Origin: CAKMMH01 sp927798255 | Lineage (GTDB): Bacteria > Bdellovibrionota_C > UBA2361 > CAKMMH01 | Length of the DNA: 64,000 nucleotides | Direction of reading: 5' to 3' | Assembly: GCA_034180415.1 (NCBI GenBank) | Contig: JAXFOK010000079.1 | Location: forward strand, 1-64,000 | Shown here: positions 1-7,625 of the stretch, in pieces | Numbering within the stretch: the first letter of the stretch is position 1 | Layout: the number at the start of each line of letters is the position of its first letter | Position numbers and translations under genes: made by a program | The notes under the pieces: generated by a model | Seen by the model: the letters and a program-made list of their open reading frames with translations, nothing else | What the model was told of the DNA's origin: nothing | Databases searched by the model: none

Positions 1-152
1 TAAATTAACTCTTTTTTGTATTCATCAAAACTAATAGAACCCATTCCATGCTCAATAAAAGCTTTTGCACAAAGTTCATAAGAAATTTTTGCATCATCTA
101 AAAGTGTTCCATTCCAATCAAAAATTATATGTTTATAAAAAACTTTTCTCAT
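1..152 (-). CDS. HAD-superfamily hydrolase, N-terminal fragment (runs off the window)
   Basis: Only the first 50 codons are inside the window; the gene continues beyond base 1. The translation from the ATG at 152 begins MRKVFYKHIIFDWNGTLLDD. The segment FDWNGTLLDD is HAD motif I, with the nucleophile Asp and the Asp two residues later, followed by a helix of a C1-type cap. Members of this family hydrolyse phosphate esters, typically phosphoglycolate or similar small sugar phosphates. Substrate cannot be predicted from this piece. It is followed on the other side by an unrelated flavoprotein gene on the same strand, 64 bp away. Confidence 0.8.
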   Translation of the reverse strand, partial: MRKVFYKHIIFDWNGTLLDDAKISYELCAKAFIEHGMGSISFDEYKKELI

Positions 153-216
153 AATAGTATCCTGCTAATTTTTAAAATTAAGTTTTAAAATTCAAACTCT
201 TTAAATAAAACTACCC

Positions 217-837
217 CTATCTTATAAAATTAGTAAAAATAAATTCTTCTTTTTTAGGCATAGGAACGCCCGCGTTTTTTCCAGCTTCTATGCTTTTTAA
301 AAGCCAAGCCATATTTCTTGCAAGTATTCGCATATTTTGCATCCCCTCGATATCTTTTACTACTTCTTCAGGGGTACAGCCATGAACCATATTCCAATAA
401 CGACCAGGAACAATTGGCATTTGAGTTATTAAAAAATATTTGTTTAACTCGTCAAGCGCTGCCGTAGTTCCCGCGCGTCTTGCACTAACAATTGAAGCTC
501 CTAGTTTATGAGTAAATTCTTTTGAGCCTGAAAAAAACACTCTATCTAAAAATGATTTTACTGATCCACTAATTGCTGCATAATGCACAGGACTTCCAAA
601 TACAAACCCATCTGCACTTTCTGCAAGCTTTACAAATTCATTTACCTTATCATCTATTACGCACTTTCCAATTTTTCTACACGCCCCGCAACCTCTGCAT
701 CCTGAAATTACATCAGTTCCTAAATTAAAAATCTCTGTTTCTATTCCTTCTTCATTTAATGTATTCTCAATTTCTTTTAAAGCAGTATATGTACAACCTT
801 CTTTATGAGGAGACCCATTTAATAATAATACTTTCAT
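217..837 (-). CDS. NADPH-dependent FMN reductase / flavodoxin-like protein
   Basis: A 206-residue flavodoxin-fold protein. The N-terminus LLLNGSPHKEGCTYTAL is the phosphate-binding loop of the FMN_red/WrbA-like family, and GFVFGSPVHYAAISGSVKSF is the second FMN-contacting stretch of the same family. A short Cys-rich motif, GCRGCGACRK (about residues 46-55), is the pattern seen in the iron-sulfur flavoprotein-like branch, although the spacing does not prove a cluster. The likely role is cytosolic two-electron reduction of quinones or flavins. A clear ribosome-binding site (GGAG) lies 8 nt before the ATG, supporting the start. No operon partner is evident. Confidence 0.85.
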   Translation of the reverse strand: MKVLLLNGSPHKEGCTYTALKEIENTLNEEGIETEIFNLGTDVISGCRGCGACRKIGKCVIDDKVNEFVKLAESADGFVFGSPVHYAAISGSVKSFLDRVFFSGSKEFTHKLGASIVSARRAGTTAALDELNKYFLITQMPIVPGRYWNMVHGCTPEEVVKDIEGMQNMRILARNMAWLLKSIEAGKNAGVPMPKKEEFIFTNFIR

Positions 838-898
838 AAAATTTTCTCCTTTAATAACAATCTTTTTTCATTATACTATATTATTTTATAATATTACA

Positions 899-2146
899 CT
901 ATTTGCCTTTTGGCGATGTTAAAAACCCTTGTTTATTTGGTGCTTTTTTATTTTCAAAGCCAAGTTTTACAACATTTTTTCCATATTTTTCCTCAAGAGC
1001 ATCTATGGCTTTTCCTAAATTTTCACTTTTTATAATCTTTTTTTCATCTACAAAAAAATCTAATTGTTCATTCCCCTCGTTGCAAATATCTTCTAAAACT
1101 ATTCCTACACTTCGATATAAAACATTTTTTTCATACATTAAATTTAAAAGACTAAATGCAGTATCTGTGATATCAAGTTCAAAATTTGTGGCATATTCTA
1201 ACCTTGATTCTAAAAACTTACATAAAAAATCTTTTCTTTTTAGTATCACGCCTATTTTTTTACACTTACACTCTGCATACCTAAGCTTTAAACAAGCCAT
1301 ATGAATATGTACTAATAATTCATTTTTTATATAATCAAGTTCTGTTGTAAACACGAGAAAAGACTGTGTATCCATTATCGATTTTGGCGGCGTGTATTCA
1401 TTTGTTACTTCATTTATAGCATTTCCTAAAAGCTCGTATTTTGTAAGTAACCCATTTTTTCCAAAATTTGCTTTTATAAAAAAATCATCTTTATTTGTAA
1501 AATCAAGTGCCGTAAAAATTCCAAGAGTTTTGCACCTCACATCAAGCCTTCGCCCTATTCCCCAAACATCAGAAACTTTTGTATCTTTTAAAGCTTTAGG
1601 AATTTTTCTCTTTCCTATTAAAACTACTCTTTCTTTTGTATTTTTTGCTTTATATGATGCAATTTTTGCAAGCGTTTTACTTTTACTTACTCCGATACTT
1701 ACGGGAATGTCTACTTCTTTTAAAATTTTATCTTGAACAAATTTTGCAAAATCAAAATAATTTTTTTTATACACTCCCATAAGTTTTGTTACATCTAAAA
1801 ACGCCTCATCTATTGAATAAACTTCAACTTGTGGACTTAAACTTTGTAAAATCGACATTACTTCTTTTGAAATCTTTAAATAATTGTAATGATTTGCTGT
1901 AACATAAATACATTTTGGATAGTCCCTTAACGCCATAAACACAGGTTCACCCATTTTTATTCCCATAGCCTTGGCTTCTTTAGACCTTGCAACCACGCAT
2001 CCTCTCTCCCCTGTTACAACGCAAACTGGTTTTCCTTTAAGCGCGGGATTTAATTTTCGCTCGCAACTACAAAAAAATGAATCGCAATCAACAAGAGCGA
2101 TATATCTTTCATTATTTATGTATTTTTGAATATTAAAATCATTCAT
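899..2146 (-). CDS. umuC: Y-family translesion DNA polymerase (UmuC type)
   Basis: A 415-residue Y-family polymerase. The palm motifs are visible: VDCDSFF near residues 19-25, with catalytic Asp20, and YSIDEAFLD near residues 112-120, with the Asp-Glu pair. The finger segment GERGCVVARSKEAKAMGI follows the first motif. Near the C-terminus QLDFF (361-365) matches the sliding-clamp-binding QL[SD]LF motif, followed by the ALEEKYGKNVVKLGF tail typical of UmuC proteins. It copies across damaged template DNA in the SOS response. A 74-residue ORF lies directly upstream, ending 3 bp before this ATG, so the two are co-transcribed. A divergent S24 repressor lies beyond. No separate umuD is present; the S24 protein may cover part of that role. 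Confidence 0.9.
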   Translation of the reverse strand: MNDFNIQKYINNERYIALVDCDSFFCSCERKLNPALKGKPVCVVTGERGCVVARSKEAKAMGIKMGEPVFMALRDYPKCIYVTANHYNYLKISKEVMSILQSLSPQVEVYSIDEAFLDVTKLMGVYKKNYFDFAKFVQDKILKEVDIPVSIGVSKSKTLAKIASYKAKNTKERVVLIGKRKIPKALKDTKVSDVWGIGRRLDVRCKTLGIFTALDFTNKDDFFIKANFGKNGLLTKYELLGNAINEVTNEYTPPKSIMDTQSFLVFTTELDYIKNELLVHIHMACLKLRYAECKCKKIGVILKRKDFLCKFLESRLEYATNFELDITDTAFSLLNLMYEKNVLYRSVGIVLEDICNEGNEQLDFFVDEKKIIKSENLGKAIDALEEKYGKNVVKLGFENKKAPNKQGFLTSPKGK

Positions 2147-2149
2147 AAA

Positions 2150-2374
2150 TTATTCATAAAAGTATTTATATCTTTTATCTTTTATATCATATCGTTTTCT
2201 TAAATACTCTATCTCAAGAAGAAGTCCTTCATTATAATGTCTTACATGCCATGCACTATAGCCAATAGCAGAAAGAATACTTGTTGTTTTAAACTTTACT
2301 GTTCTATTAGAATTTTGCATTTTAACAAGTTTATAATATTTTTTATTAAAAAAAATTGTATTTATATATGACAT
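2150..2374 (-). CDS. Small basic protein upstream of umuC, function unknown
   Basis: A 74-residue protein rich in Tyr and Lys, without a signal peptide or membrane segment. The ATG is preceded by AAGAGGAA at a good distance, so translation is credible. It is the first gene after the palindromic operator and ends 3 bp before umuC, making it the leading gene of the damage-response operon. I do not recognise the family. Small proteins upstream of umuC in other bacteria often belong to YolD-like or DUF4113-like groups, but I see no clear match here. Candidate roles are an accessory factor for the polymerase or a damage-inducible peptide; both are guesses based only on position. Confidence 0.6.
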   Translation of the reverse strand: MSYINTIFFNKKYYKLVKMQNSNRTVKFKTTSILSAIGYSAWHVRHYNEGLLLEIEYLRKRYDIKDKRYKYFYE

Positions 2375-2413
2375 AAAAAATTCCTCTTAAAAACCTATTT
2401 TAAAATATAATAA

Positions 2414-2452
2414 AATATTGTAAACTATTTTTATTAATTAGTTTACAATATT
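2414..2452. promoter_or_regulatory. Perfect 14-bp inverted repeat: probable repressor operator between umuC operon and S24 regulator
   Basis: Left arm AATATTGTAAACTA (2414-2427) and right arm TAGTTTACAATATT (2439-2452) are exact reverse complements separated by an 11-nt AT spacer. The element lies in the 93-bp gap between the divergent umuC operon and the S24-family repressor gene, 15 bp before the repressor ATG. Symmetry, length and placement fit an operator bound by a dimeric repressor controlling both directions, including itself. That the neighbouring S24 protein binds it is an inference. Confidence 0.7.
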
Positions 2453-2467
2453 AATATAAATCTTTTT

Positions 2468-3124
2468 ATGCCAAAATATAAAAGTGAAAATAACACAAAC
2501 ATTTCTCTAACCTATTGTTTTAACGAGCTTTTAAAGCTTATCCCTTCTTTTTCAAAAACAGAGTTCGCAAAATTTTTAAACACTACTCGTCAAAACTTAG
2601 GACAACGCCTTTTAAGAAATAGCAAACTAACAGAAAATGAACGAATCTCCCTAAAAAATATCCTAATAGAAAAAAGCATACCAATAAAATTTTTAAGCAC
2701 ACCTTATATATTAGGAGATGTTGCATTAGTTCCTGTAAGAAGTGAAGTAGAGCTTAGTTGTGGCTCCGGGATTATAAGTAACGCAGATTTCATCTCAGAC
2801 ACCATAGGACTTGATGTAAATTTTATAAAGCTTTATGGCGGAAACCCTCAAAGCATTTCAGTTGTATTTGCAAAGGGAGATAGTATGAATGATATCATCT
2901 CTCAAGATGATGCACTTTTAATTGATGAGTCGAAAAACGAAATTATAAACAATAAAGTATATGCTTTTGTGTACGATGCAGAGCTTTATTGTAAAGTACT
3001 TAAAAAAACTTACTCTTCAATTTGTGCAATTTCTTACAATAAATCTTATAAACCTTTTTTTATTGATAAAAACAAACAATTTGAAATTATTGGACAAGTC
3101 ATAAGTGTGATAAAGAGAATGTAA
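2468..3124 (+). CDS. Self-cleaving S24-family repressor (CI/LexA-like)
   Basis: A 218-residue regulator. The N-terminal 65 residues form a helix-turn-helix-like segment (KTEFAKFLNTTRQNLGQRLL). The C-terminal half is a peptidase S24 domain: GDSMND carries the catalytic Ser139, and FVYDAELYCKVLKK carries the catalytic Lys176. A Cys98-Gly99 pair (LSCGSG) lies where LexA, CI and UmuD proteins self-cleave at Ala-Gly or Cys-Gly. The family represses damage genes until RecA filaments stimulate autocleavage. Its gene is divergent from the umuC operon with a perfect palindrome between them, so it most likely represses umuC and itself. No good Shine-Dalgarno precedes the ATG, suggesting weak or leaderless translation. 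Confidence 0.88.
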   Translation: MPKYKSENNTNISLTYCFNELLKLIPSFSKTEFAKFLNTTRQNLGQRLLRNSKLTENERISLKNILIEKSIPIKFLSTPYILGDVALVPVRSEVELSCGSGIISNADFISDTIGLDVNFIKLYGGNPQSISVVFAKGDSMNDIISQDDALLIDESKNEIINNKVYAFVYDAELYCKVLKKTYSSICAISYNKSYKPFFIDKNKQFEIIGQVISVIKRM

Positions 3125-3422
3125 AGCTTCTAAAAATCACAATTGTAAATTTTCACAATCTTTAACACTCTTTCTAATCTTATTTTCAGTTTTTTTAAAT
3201 ATTTAACGCTTAGAACATGAAATTTTTAAATTTTAGGCAAGTCGTTATCAATAAATTCTGCACTAATTATCAAAGATTTTAATCGATTGACTTTTTTCGA
3301 GTCGAATATTTTTCCATAAAAATAATTAAAATTTATTTTTATCGTACTTTCAATTTTTTTATAAATAATTTATAACTTACTAAAATAATTTAAAATTTTT
3401 AAATCTGCAATTAAGTAAAAAA
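3125..3422. other. Non-coding AT-rich gap between repressor and TRIC-like gene
   Basis: About 300 bp with no ORF of any length that looks coding. There is no strong hairpin with a T-run and no tRNA-like fold that I can see. It contains short A/T tracts and presumably the promoter of the next gene, but no convincing -35/-10 pair stands out. Confidence 0.5.
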
Positions 3423-4028
3423 ATGACATTTATTGACGCAATCGACTATATAGGAACTTACGCATTTGCACTTAGTGGAATAAAGCTTGCTGCCTCTAAA
3501 AAATTTGATCTTTTTGGAGCATTTATTGCTGGTGGTATTACTGCTATTGGAGGAGGAACACTTAGAGATTTAATTTTAGATTTGCCTCCTTTTTGGATAA
3601 TTGATTACAGTTATCTTTTGATCACATTAATAGCAATGCTTTCTTATATTTTTCTTGGAAGATTTTTTCATTGCATAACAAACACGCTACCTATTTTTGA
3701 TGCTATAGGACTTGCTTTTTTTACAGTAGTCGGAATCCAAAAAAGCCTTGATACGAACATTGCCATTTGGGCAGCAATTATTATGGGAATGTTTACAGGG
3801 GCTGCAGGAGGAGTTTTAAGAGATATATTATTAAATGATCAACCGATGATTTTTAAAGATGATATTTATGCAACTGCTTGTATAGTTGGTGGAATAGCGT
3901 TTGCAATTTTATATTCCTTAAACATTCAAAGTTTCATAGTCCAATTAATTTCGGCAATAACTGTATTTGTTATAAGAGTACTTGCTTTAAAATATAAATG
4001 GCGATTACCTGTGATGCGAAAATTATAA
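3423..4028 (+). CDS. TRIC-type cation channel family membrane protein (UPF0126)
   Basis: A 201-residue protein with about six or seven membrane segments. It is built as two homologous halves, each carrying the family's Gly-rich turn followed by Arg-Asp: ITAIGGGTLRDLILD in the first half and GAAGGVLRDILLND in the second. Prokaryotic TRIC homologues form trimeric monovalent cation channels; the older name is UPF0126 or YicG/YadS. Length matches the family. It stands alone between an S24 regulator and a tRNA cluster on the opposite strand. Physiological role is unknown in most bacteria. Confidence 0.88.
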   Translation: MTFIDAIDYIGTYAFALSGIKLAASKKFDLFGAFIAGGITAIGGGTLRDLILDLPPFWIIDYSYLLITLIAMLSYIFLGRFFHCITNTLPIFDAIGLAFFTVVGIQKSLDTNIAIWAAIIMGMFTGAAGGVLRDILLNDQPMIFKDDIYATACIVGGIAFAILYSLNIQSFIVQLISAITVFVIRVLALKYKWRLPVMRKL

Positions 4029-4046
4029 AAGAATGTTGACTAAAAA

Positions 4047-4111
4047 GAAAAAGCTGGCAAATAGAAAAACTGGCAAAAATAAAAAAGCTGGCCCAAATAG
4101 AAAAGCTGGCA
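4047..4111. repeat. Short tandem repeat of the tRNA-Thr 3' end motif
   Basis: On the plus strand the core [GA]CTGGC[AC] occurs at about 4053, 4069, 4087 and 4105, with 16-18 bp periodicity and A-rich spacers (AAATAGAAAA-like). The copy at 4105 is the acceptor end of tRNA-Thr itself. In the tRNA transcript (minus strand) this reads as the 3' acceptor strand TGCCAGC followed by three imperfect echoes separated by T-rich tracts. Confidence 0.6.
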
Positions 4112-4176
4112 AAGAGACTTGAACTCCCAACCTACTGATTACAAATCAGTTGCTCTACCAATTGAGCTATGCCAGC
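4104..4176 (-). tRNA. tRNA-Thr (anticodon TGT)
   Basis: A full cloverleaf on the minus strand: acceptor GCTGGCA/TGCCAGC, D-arm with AGCTCAATTGGTAGAGC, anticodon stem CTGAT/ATCAG with loop TTTGTAA giving anticodon TGT, and a T-arm with GTTCAAGTC. CCA is not encoded. It is the last of three tRNA genes in the cluster Gly-Tyr-Thr. Confidence 0.95.
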
Positions 4177-4268
4177 ATAAGAAAAGATATATGAAACTTT
4201 TTAGATATTACTAAAATATTATTTTTTTAGCAAGATAAAATTTTAGCTTTATCAAAATAAAAAGAAAC

Positions 4269-4351
4269 TGGCGAGGATTGGTTTCGAACCAATGTAGGCG
4301 CAAGCCAACGGATTTACAGTCCGTCCCCTTTAACCACTCGGGCACCTCGCC
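4269..4351 (-). tRNA. tRNA-Tyr (anticodon GTA)
   Basis: A class II tRNA of 83 nt with a long variable arm. The acceptor stem is GGCGAGG/CCTCGCC, the discriminator is A, and the anticodon stem ACGGA/TCCGT encloses loop CTGTAAA, giving GTA. CCA is not encoded. It is the middle gene of the Gly-Tyr-Thr cluster. Confidence 0.95.
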
Positions 4352-4393
4352 ATAAAATATAACACATTACAAAAAATGCATCATAAAAAAATA

Positions 4394-4466
4394 AGCGGGA
4401 AACGAGACTCGAACCCGCAACCTCCAGCTTGGAAGGCTGATGCTCTACCAATTGAGCTATTCCCGC
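4394..4466 (-). tRNA. tRNA-Gly (anticodon TCC)
   Basis: The cloverleaf has acceptor GCGGGAA/TTCCCGC, the D-arm AGCTCAATTGGTAGAGC, anticodon stem CAGCC/GGCTG with loop TTCCAA-type giving TCC, and a T-arm with GGTTCGAGTC. CCA is not encoded. It is the first gene of the cluster in the direction of transcription. Confidence 0.95.
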
Positions 4467-4666
4467 ATGAAAAACAATGCTCTATTAATATTTCATAAAA
4501 TGACAAAAAAACCAATAGTTTTATAAAAAAAAAATCATTTTTGTGTAATTTTTCTAAAAAATAACTAAAAACTCCCCTCTTTTTACTTCAATCTAATGCT
4601 AAAAAATGATACCTTTATTGCCTAGAATATGTTGTTAATAGTATCGTTTTTAAAGAAGTAATAAAA

Positions 4667-5743
4667 ATGAAAGTATTATATTGTTGTAGTTTTATTGATA
4701 ATTGTGAACTTGCTTATCTTACAGGATTAGCAAAAAGAGGTGTTAAGTATTATGTAGTAGCCCCAGATGTGCCAAACTTTCAAAAATTAAAAGAAAGAAA
4801 TCTCGTAAAACATCTAACATTTAAAACAAAATCAAAACTTTCAATCGGTGCTATTGTAAAATTTAAAGAACTTATTAAAAATTTTAAACCTGATGTAATT
4901 CATTGTGTTGATGGGAAAAGTTTATCATGCGTAATAATCGCTTTAAGATTATTAAAATCAAATATTCCTCTTATTGCTTATCGTGGCACAATGGGAAATT
5001 TATCAAGATGGGATTTAGGTACTTGGCTTGCACATAGAAATCCAAGAATTAATAAAATTACTTGCGTATCAGATGCTGTAAGAAAATCATTAATTGAAAA
5101 CAGTATTCCAAAAGAAAAATTAATAACAGTTTACAAAGGACATAGCCTCGATTGGTATCAAGAGAAATATTCTATTGATAAGCATATGTTAAACATTGGA
5201 AATAATGATAAGCTTATTTCTTGTGTTGCAAACGATAGACCTCACAAAGGTCTTCATGTTTTAATTAAAGCTTTTCATAATGTTAAAAATCAAAATTCAC
5301 ATTTACTTTTAATTGGAAACATTAAGAGTAAAAAGCTTATAAACCTATGTAACAGTGGTAAAAATAAAGATAGGATTCATATTTTAGGCTATATTCCAAA
5401 TGCTTGGATGGTCTCAGGTGCCACAGATATTTTTGTAATGCCATCTACTGCAAGAGAAGGACTTGCGCGTTCTGTAATAGAGGCTATGGCTCAAGGAGTC
5501 CCTGCAATAGTATCAGATATTGGCGGTCTTCCAGAAATAGTAAGAAATAGAAAAGATGGGTTTGTCGTAAAGGGTGGAGATGTTGAAGCACTAGCAAATG
5601 CTCTTGATAAACTAGTATCAAATGAAAAGCTCTTAAATGAATTTTCAAAATCAGCAAAAGAACGCATAGAAAAATCATTTAATACACTTACAACGCAAGA
5701 AAAGCTTCTTTCACTTTACAAAGTGTTAAGTGGAAAAAGATAA
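4667..5743 (+). CDS. Glycosyltransferase family 4 (GT-B fold)
   Basis: A 358-residue retaining glycosyltransferase. The N-terminal Rossmann half (to about residue 170) carries a GLAKRGVKYYVVAP segment typical of the acceptor domain. The C-terminal half has NDRPHKGLHVLIKAF and the donor-binding EX7E motif, Glu264 and Glu272, in EGLARSVIEAMAQG, followed by VSDIGGLPEIV. Length is normal for GT4. It would transfer a sugar from a nucleotide-sugar donor, probably to a cell-surface glycan such as lipopolysaccharide core, at the inner face of the cytoplasmic membrane. There is no surrounding polysaccharide cluster, so the acceptor is unknown. A degenerate NUDIX gene follows 41 bp downstream. Confidence 0.88.
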   Translation: MKVLYCCSFIDNCELAYLTGLAKRGVKYYVVAPDVPNFQKLKERNLVKHLTFKTKSKLSIGAIVKFKELIKNFKPDVIHCVDGKSLSCVIIALRLLKSNIPLIAYRGTMGNLSRWDLGTWLAHRNPRINKITCVSDAVRKSLIENSIPKEKLITVYKGHSLDWYQEKYSIDKHMLNIGNNDKLISCVANDRPHKGLHVLIKAFHNVKNQNSHLLLIGNIKSKKLINLCNSGKNKDRIHILGYIPNAWMVSGATDIFVMPSTAREGLARSVIEAMAQGVPAIVSDIGGLPEIVRNRKDGFVVKGGDVEALANALDKLVSNEKLLNEFSKSAKERIEKSFNTLTTQEKLLSLYKVLSGKR

Positions 5744-5784
5744 AAGAAACAAAATTAAAAAGAAAGATTTTTATCTTTTCAGCT

Positions 5785-6267
5785 ATGATTACAGTTAATG
5801 TTGATGGTGGAGTCTTTAATTATAGGTCGTGCGTATTTATTACAAACAGAAAAAAAGATTTAGTTCTATTACAAGATATTGGTGACTATCTTGTCTTGAC
5901 TGGTGGTAGAGTTGAAATGCTTGAAAGTGCAGAAGATGCCTCAAAAAGAGTGCTTAAAGAAGAGTTAGGGTTGGAAGTAGAATCTTTAGCGTTTAAAATT
6001 ATCAATAAAAATTTCTTTAAGGCAAATAACAAATCATATCATGAAATTGGTTTTTATTATAAGTACGTATTAGATACAGGTAGCAATTTATTTTTAAACA
6101 AAGACTCATTTTAAGGCCTAGAGGGAAAAGATTATATTTTTAAATGGTATAATATTAATAGCCTTGATAACTTTAGAATTGAACCTTTATTTTTTAAAGA
6201 TACTATTAAAGATAAATTTAATTATGATAGTATCAAGCATATAATTACTAACGATCTAGGAAAATAA
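5785..6267 (+). pseudogene. NUDIX hydrolase interrupted by an in-frame stop codon
   Basis: Translation from ATG 5785 gives a NUDIX-like protein that stops after 109 residues at TAA 6112-6114. The same frame then continues open for 50 more codons to TAA 6265-6267. That extension (IFKWYNINSLDNFRIEPLFF) looks like the normal C-terminal strand and helix of NUDIX proteins. The intact product would be about 160 residues, the usual size. The NUDIX box at residues 41-63 is also imperfect: GRVEMLE is followed by RVLKEELG, with Val56 where the metal-binding Glu of REUXEE is expected. A missing catalytic Glu plus a nonsense codon suggest a decaying gene. A sequencing error or readthrough cannot be excluded. 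Confidence 0.8.
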
Positions 6268-6281
6268 AAATTTTAAATCGA

Positions 6282-7613
6282 TCAGCGTTTCCTTAGTTCT
6301 TTTATCTTTAAAAATATTATAAACGCTAGTGAAAAAGCAAAAAAATCAGATAGTGGCTGAGCACAAACTACGCCACCTAACTTAAAAAAGTAATCACTTA
6401 TAAAAAGAGCTGGAATATAAACTAACCCTTGACGAGAAGTCGAAAGAACAAGTGACGGCCAAGCTTTTCCAATACTTTGAAAAACTACAACAAACACGAA
6501 GAACAATCCAACAAATGGACCTGTAATGGCAATTATTTTTATGAATTTAGGTGCTAACTTTAAAACTTCATTATCATTAATAAAAAATCTTGCAATATCA
6601 TATGAAAATATAATAAATAACGAACTTAACAAAATCCCTAGAATAAAACTTATTTTTAACGCCTTAAAAATGACCTTGTGCATTTTTTCGTGTTTCAAAG
6701 CCGCATAGTTATACCCTACAAGAGGTTGTACTCCATGAGAGAATCCCATTTGAATAATTGGCATTACTGAAAACGCTCTTCCTGCTATTCCCATGCTTGC
6801 AATCACAACTTCTCCATATTTTACTAAAAAATTATTTAAAAATATATGAGCCATACTCATTAATATTCCGCCAAGAGATGCGGGGAACCCAACTGTTAGC
6901 ACTTCAAATAAAATTGCCTTTCTAAATTTACAATATTTAAAATTTATGGATAAATTAGTCTTTTTGTTTCTTAAAATATACCTTATAAAAAATAATGTTG
7001 AAACGATATTTCCAATTACCGTAGCAATACCAGCTCCTAATACTCCTAAATTAAAATACAAAATAAAAAGAGGATCTAAAATAATATTAATTAAATTTCC
7101 AATCAAAATTCCATGCATCGCCTCTTTACTAGCACCTTCAGAACGTAAAATATTTGAAAATGCCATCGTAAAAATTACAAAATATGCACCAAACGAAACA
7201 CTTAATAAATAACTTCTTGCAAGCTCTTGAGTTAGTGGCGTTGTCCCCATTAAATGAAGGACTGTTGGCATAAAGGCAACAATTATAAAATTATAAATAA
7301 ATCCTGCAATTATTATTAAATAACAACAAAGAGAAGAAGCAACTTTTATTGAATAATAATTTTTCTTGCCAAGAAGTCTTGAAATAAGTGAGCTTCCGCC
7401 TATTCCAAAAATTCCTCCAAGTGCCATCAAAATTAAAAATACGGGCATGCAAAGTGCAATTGCTGCTACCTGATTTGTATCGCCTGTTTGCCCTATAAAA
7501 AACATGTCTGTTAAATTATAGATAATTGTTATAAGGCTACTCATAACCGATGGAAACGCTAATCTAAAAATAGAACGTCCTATATGTTCACTTTCAAAAA
7601 CATCTTCTTTCAT
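6282..7613 (-). CDS. MATE family multidrug/solute exporter
   Basis: A 443-residue, 12-helix membrane protein of the MATE family. The N-terminal half has FPSVMSSLITIIYNLTDMFFIG, the hallmark first helix and loop, and the two MatE repeats are equivalent in length. Such proteins exchange cationic drugs or metabolites for Na+ or H+ across the inner membrane. Its ATG lies 12 bp after the stop of the TamB-Omp85 gene, so it is probably the third gene of an operon with that gene and the AlbA_2 regulator. The substrate cannot be read from sequence. Its 3' end meets the NUDIX remnant convergently with only 14 bp between. Confidence 0.9.
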   Translation of the reverse strand: MKEDVFESEHIGRSIFRLAFPSVMSSLITIIYNLTDMFFIGQTGDTNQVAAIALCMPVFLILMALGGIFGIGGSSLISRLLGKKNYYSIKVASSLCCYLIIIAGFIYNFIIVAFMPTVLHLMGTTPLTQELARSYLLSVSFGAYFVIFTMAFSNILRSEGASKEAMHGILIGNLINIILDPLFILYFNLGVLGAGIATVIGNIVSTLFFIRYILRNKKTNLSINFKYCKFRKAILFEVLTVGFPASLGGILMSMAHIFLNNFLVKYGEVVIASMGIAGRAFSVMPIIQMGFSHGVQPLVGYNYAALKHEKMHKVIFKALKISFILGILLSSLFIIFSYDIARFFINDNEVLKLAPKFIKIIAITGPFVGLFFVFVVVFQSIGKAWPSLVLSTSRQGLVYIPALFISDYFFKLGGVVCAQPLSDFFAFSLAFIIFLKIKELRKR

Positions 7614-7625
7614 AAAAAATATTTT

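Noticed and set aside
903..1736. Plus-strand frames opposite the umuC gene
   Set aside because: They are shadows of the polymerase gene, with no start signal and no recognisable family.
3125..3422. A small RNA or regulatory region between repressor and TRIC gene
   Set aside because: No promoter, hairpin-T-run or conserved fold is visible; AT-rich composition alone is not evidence.
5785..6267. Selenocysteine or programmed readthrough at TAA
   Set aside because: TAA is not used for selenocysteine and the region lacks a visible stimulatory element; a nonsense mutation is simpler.
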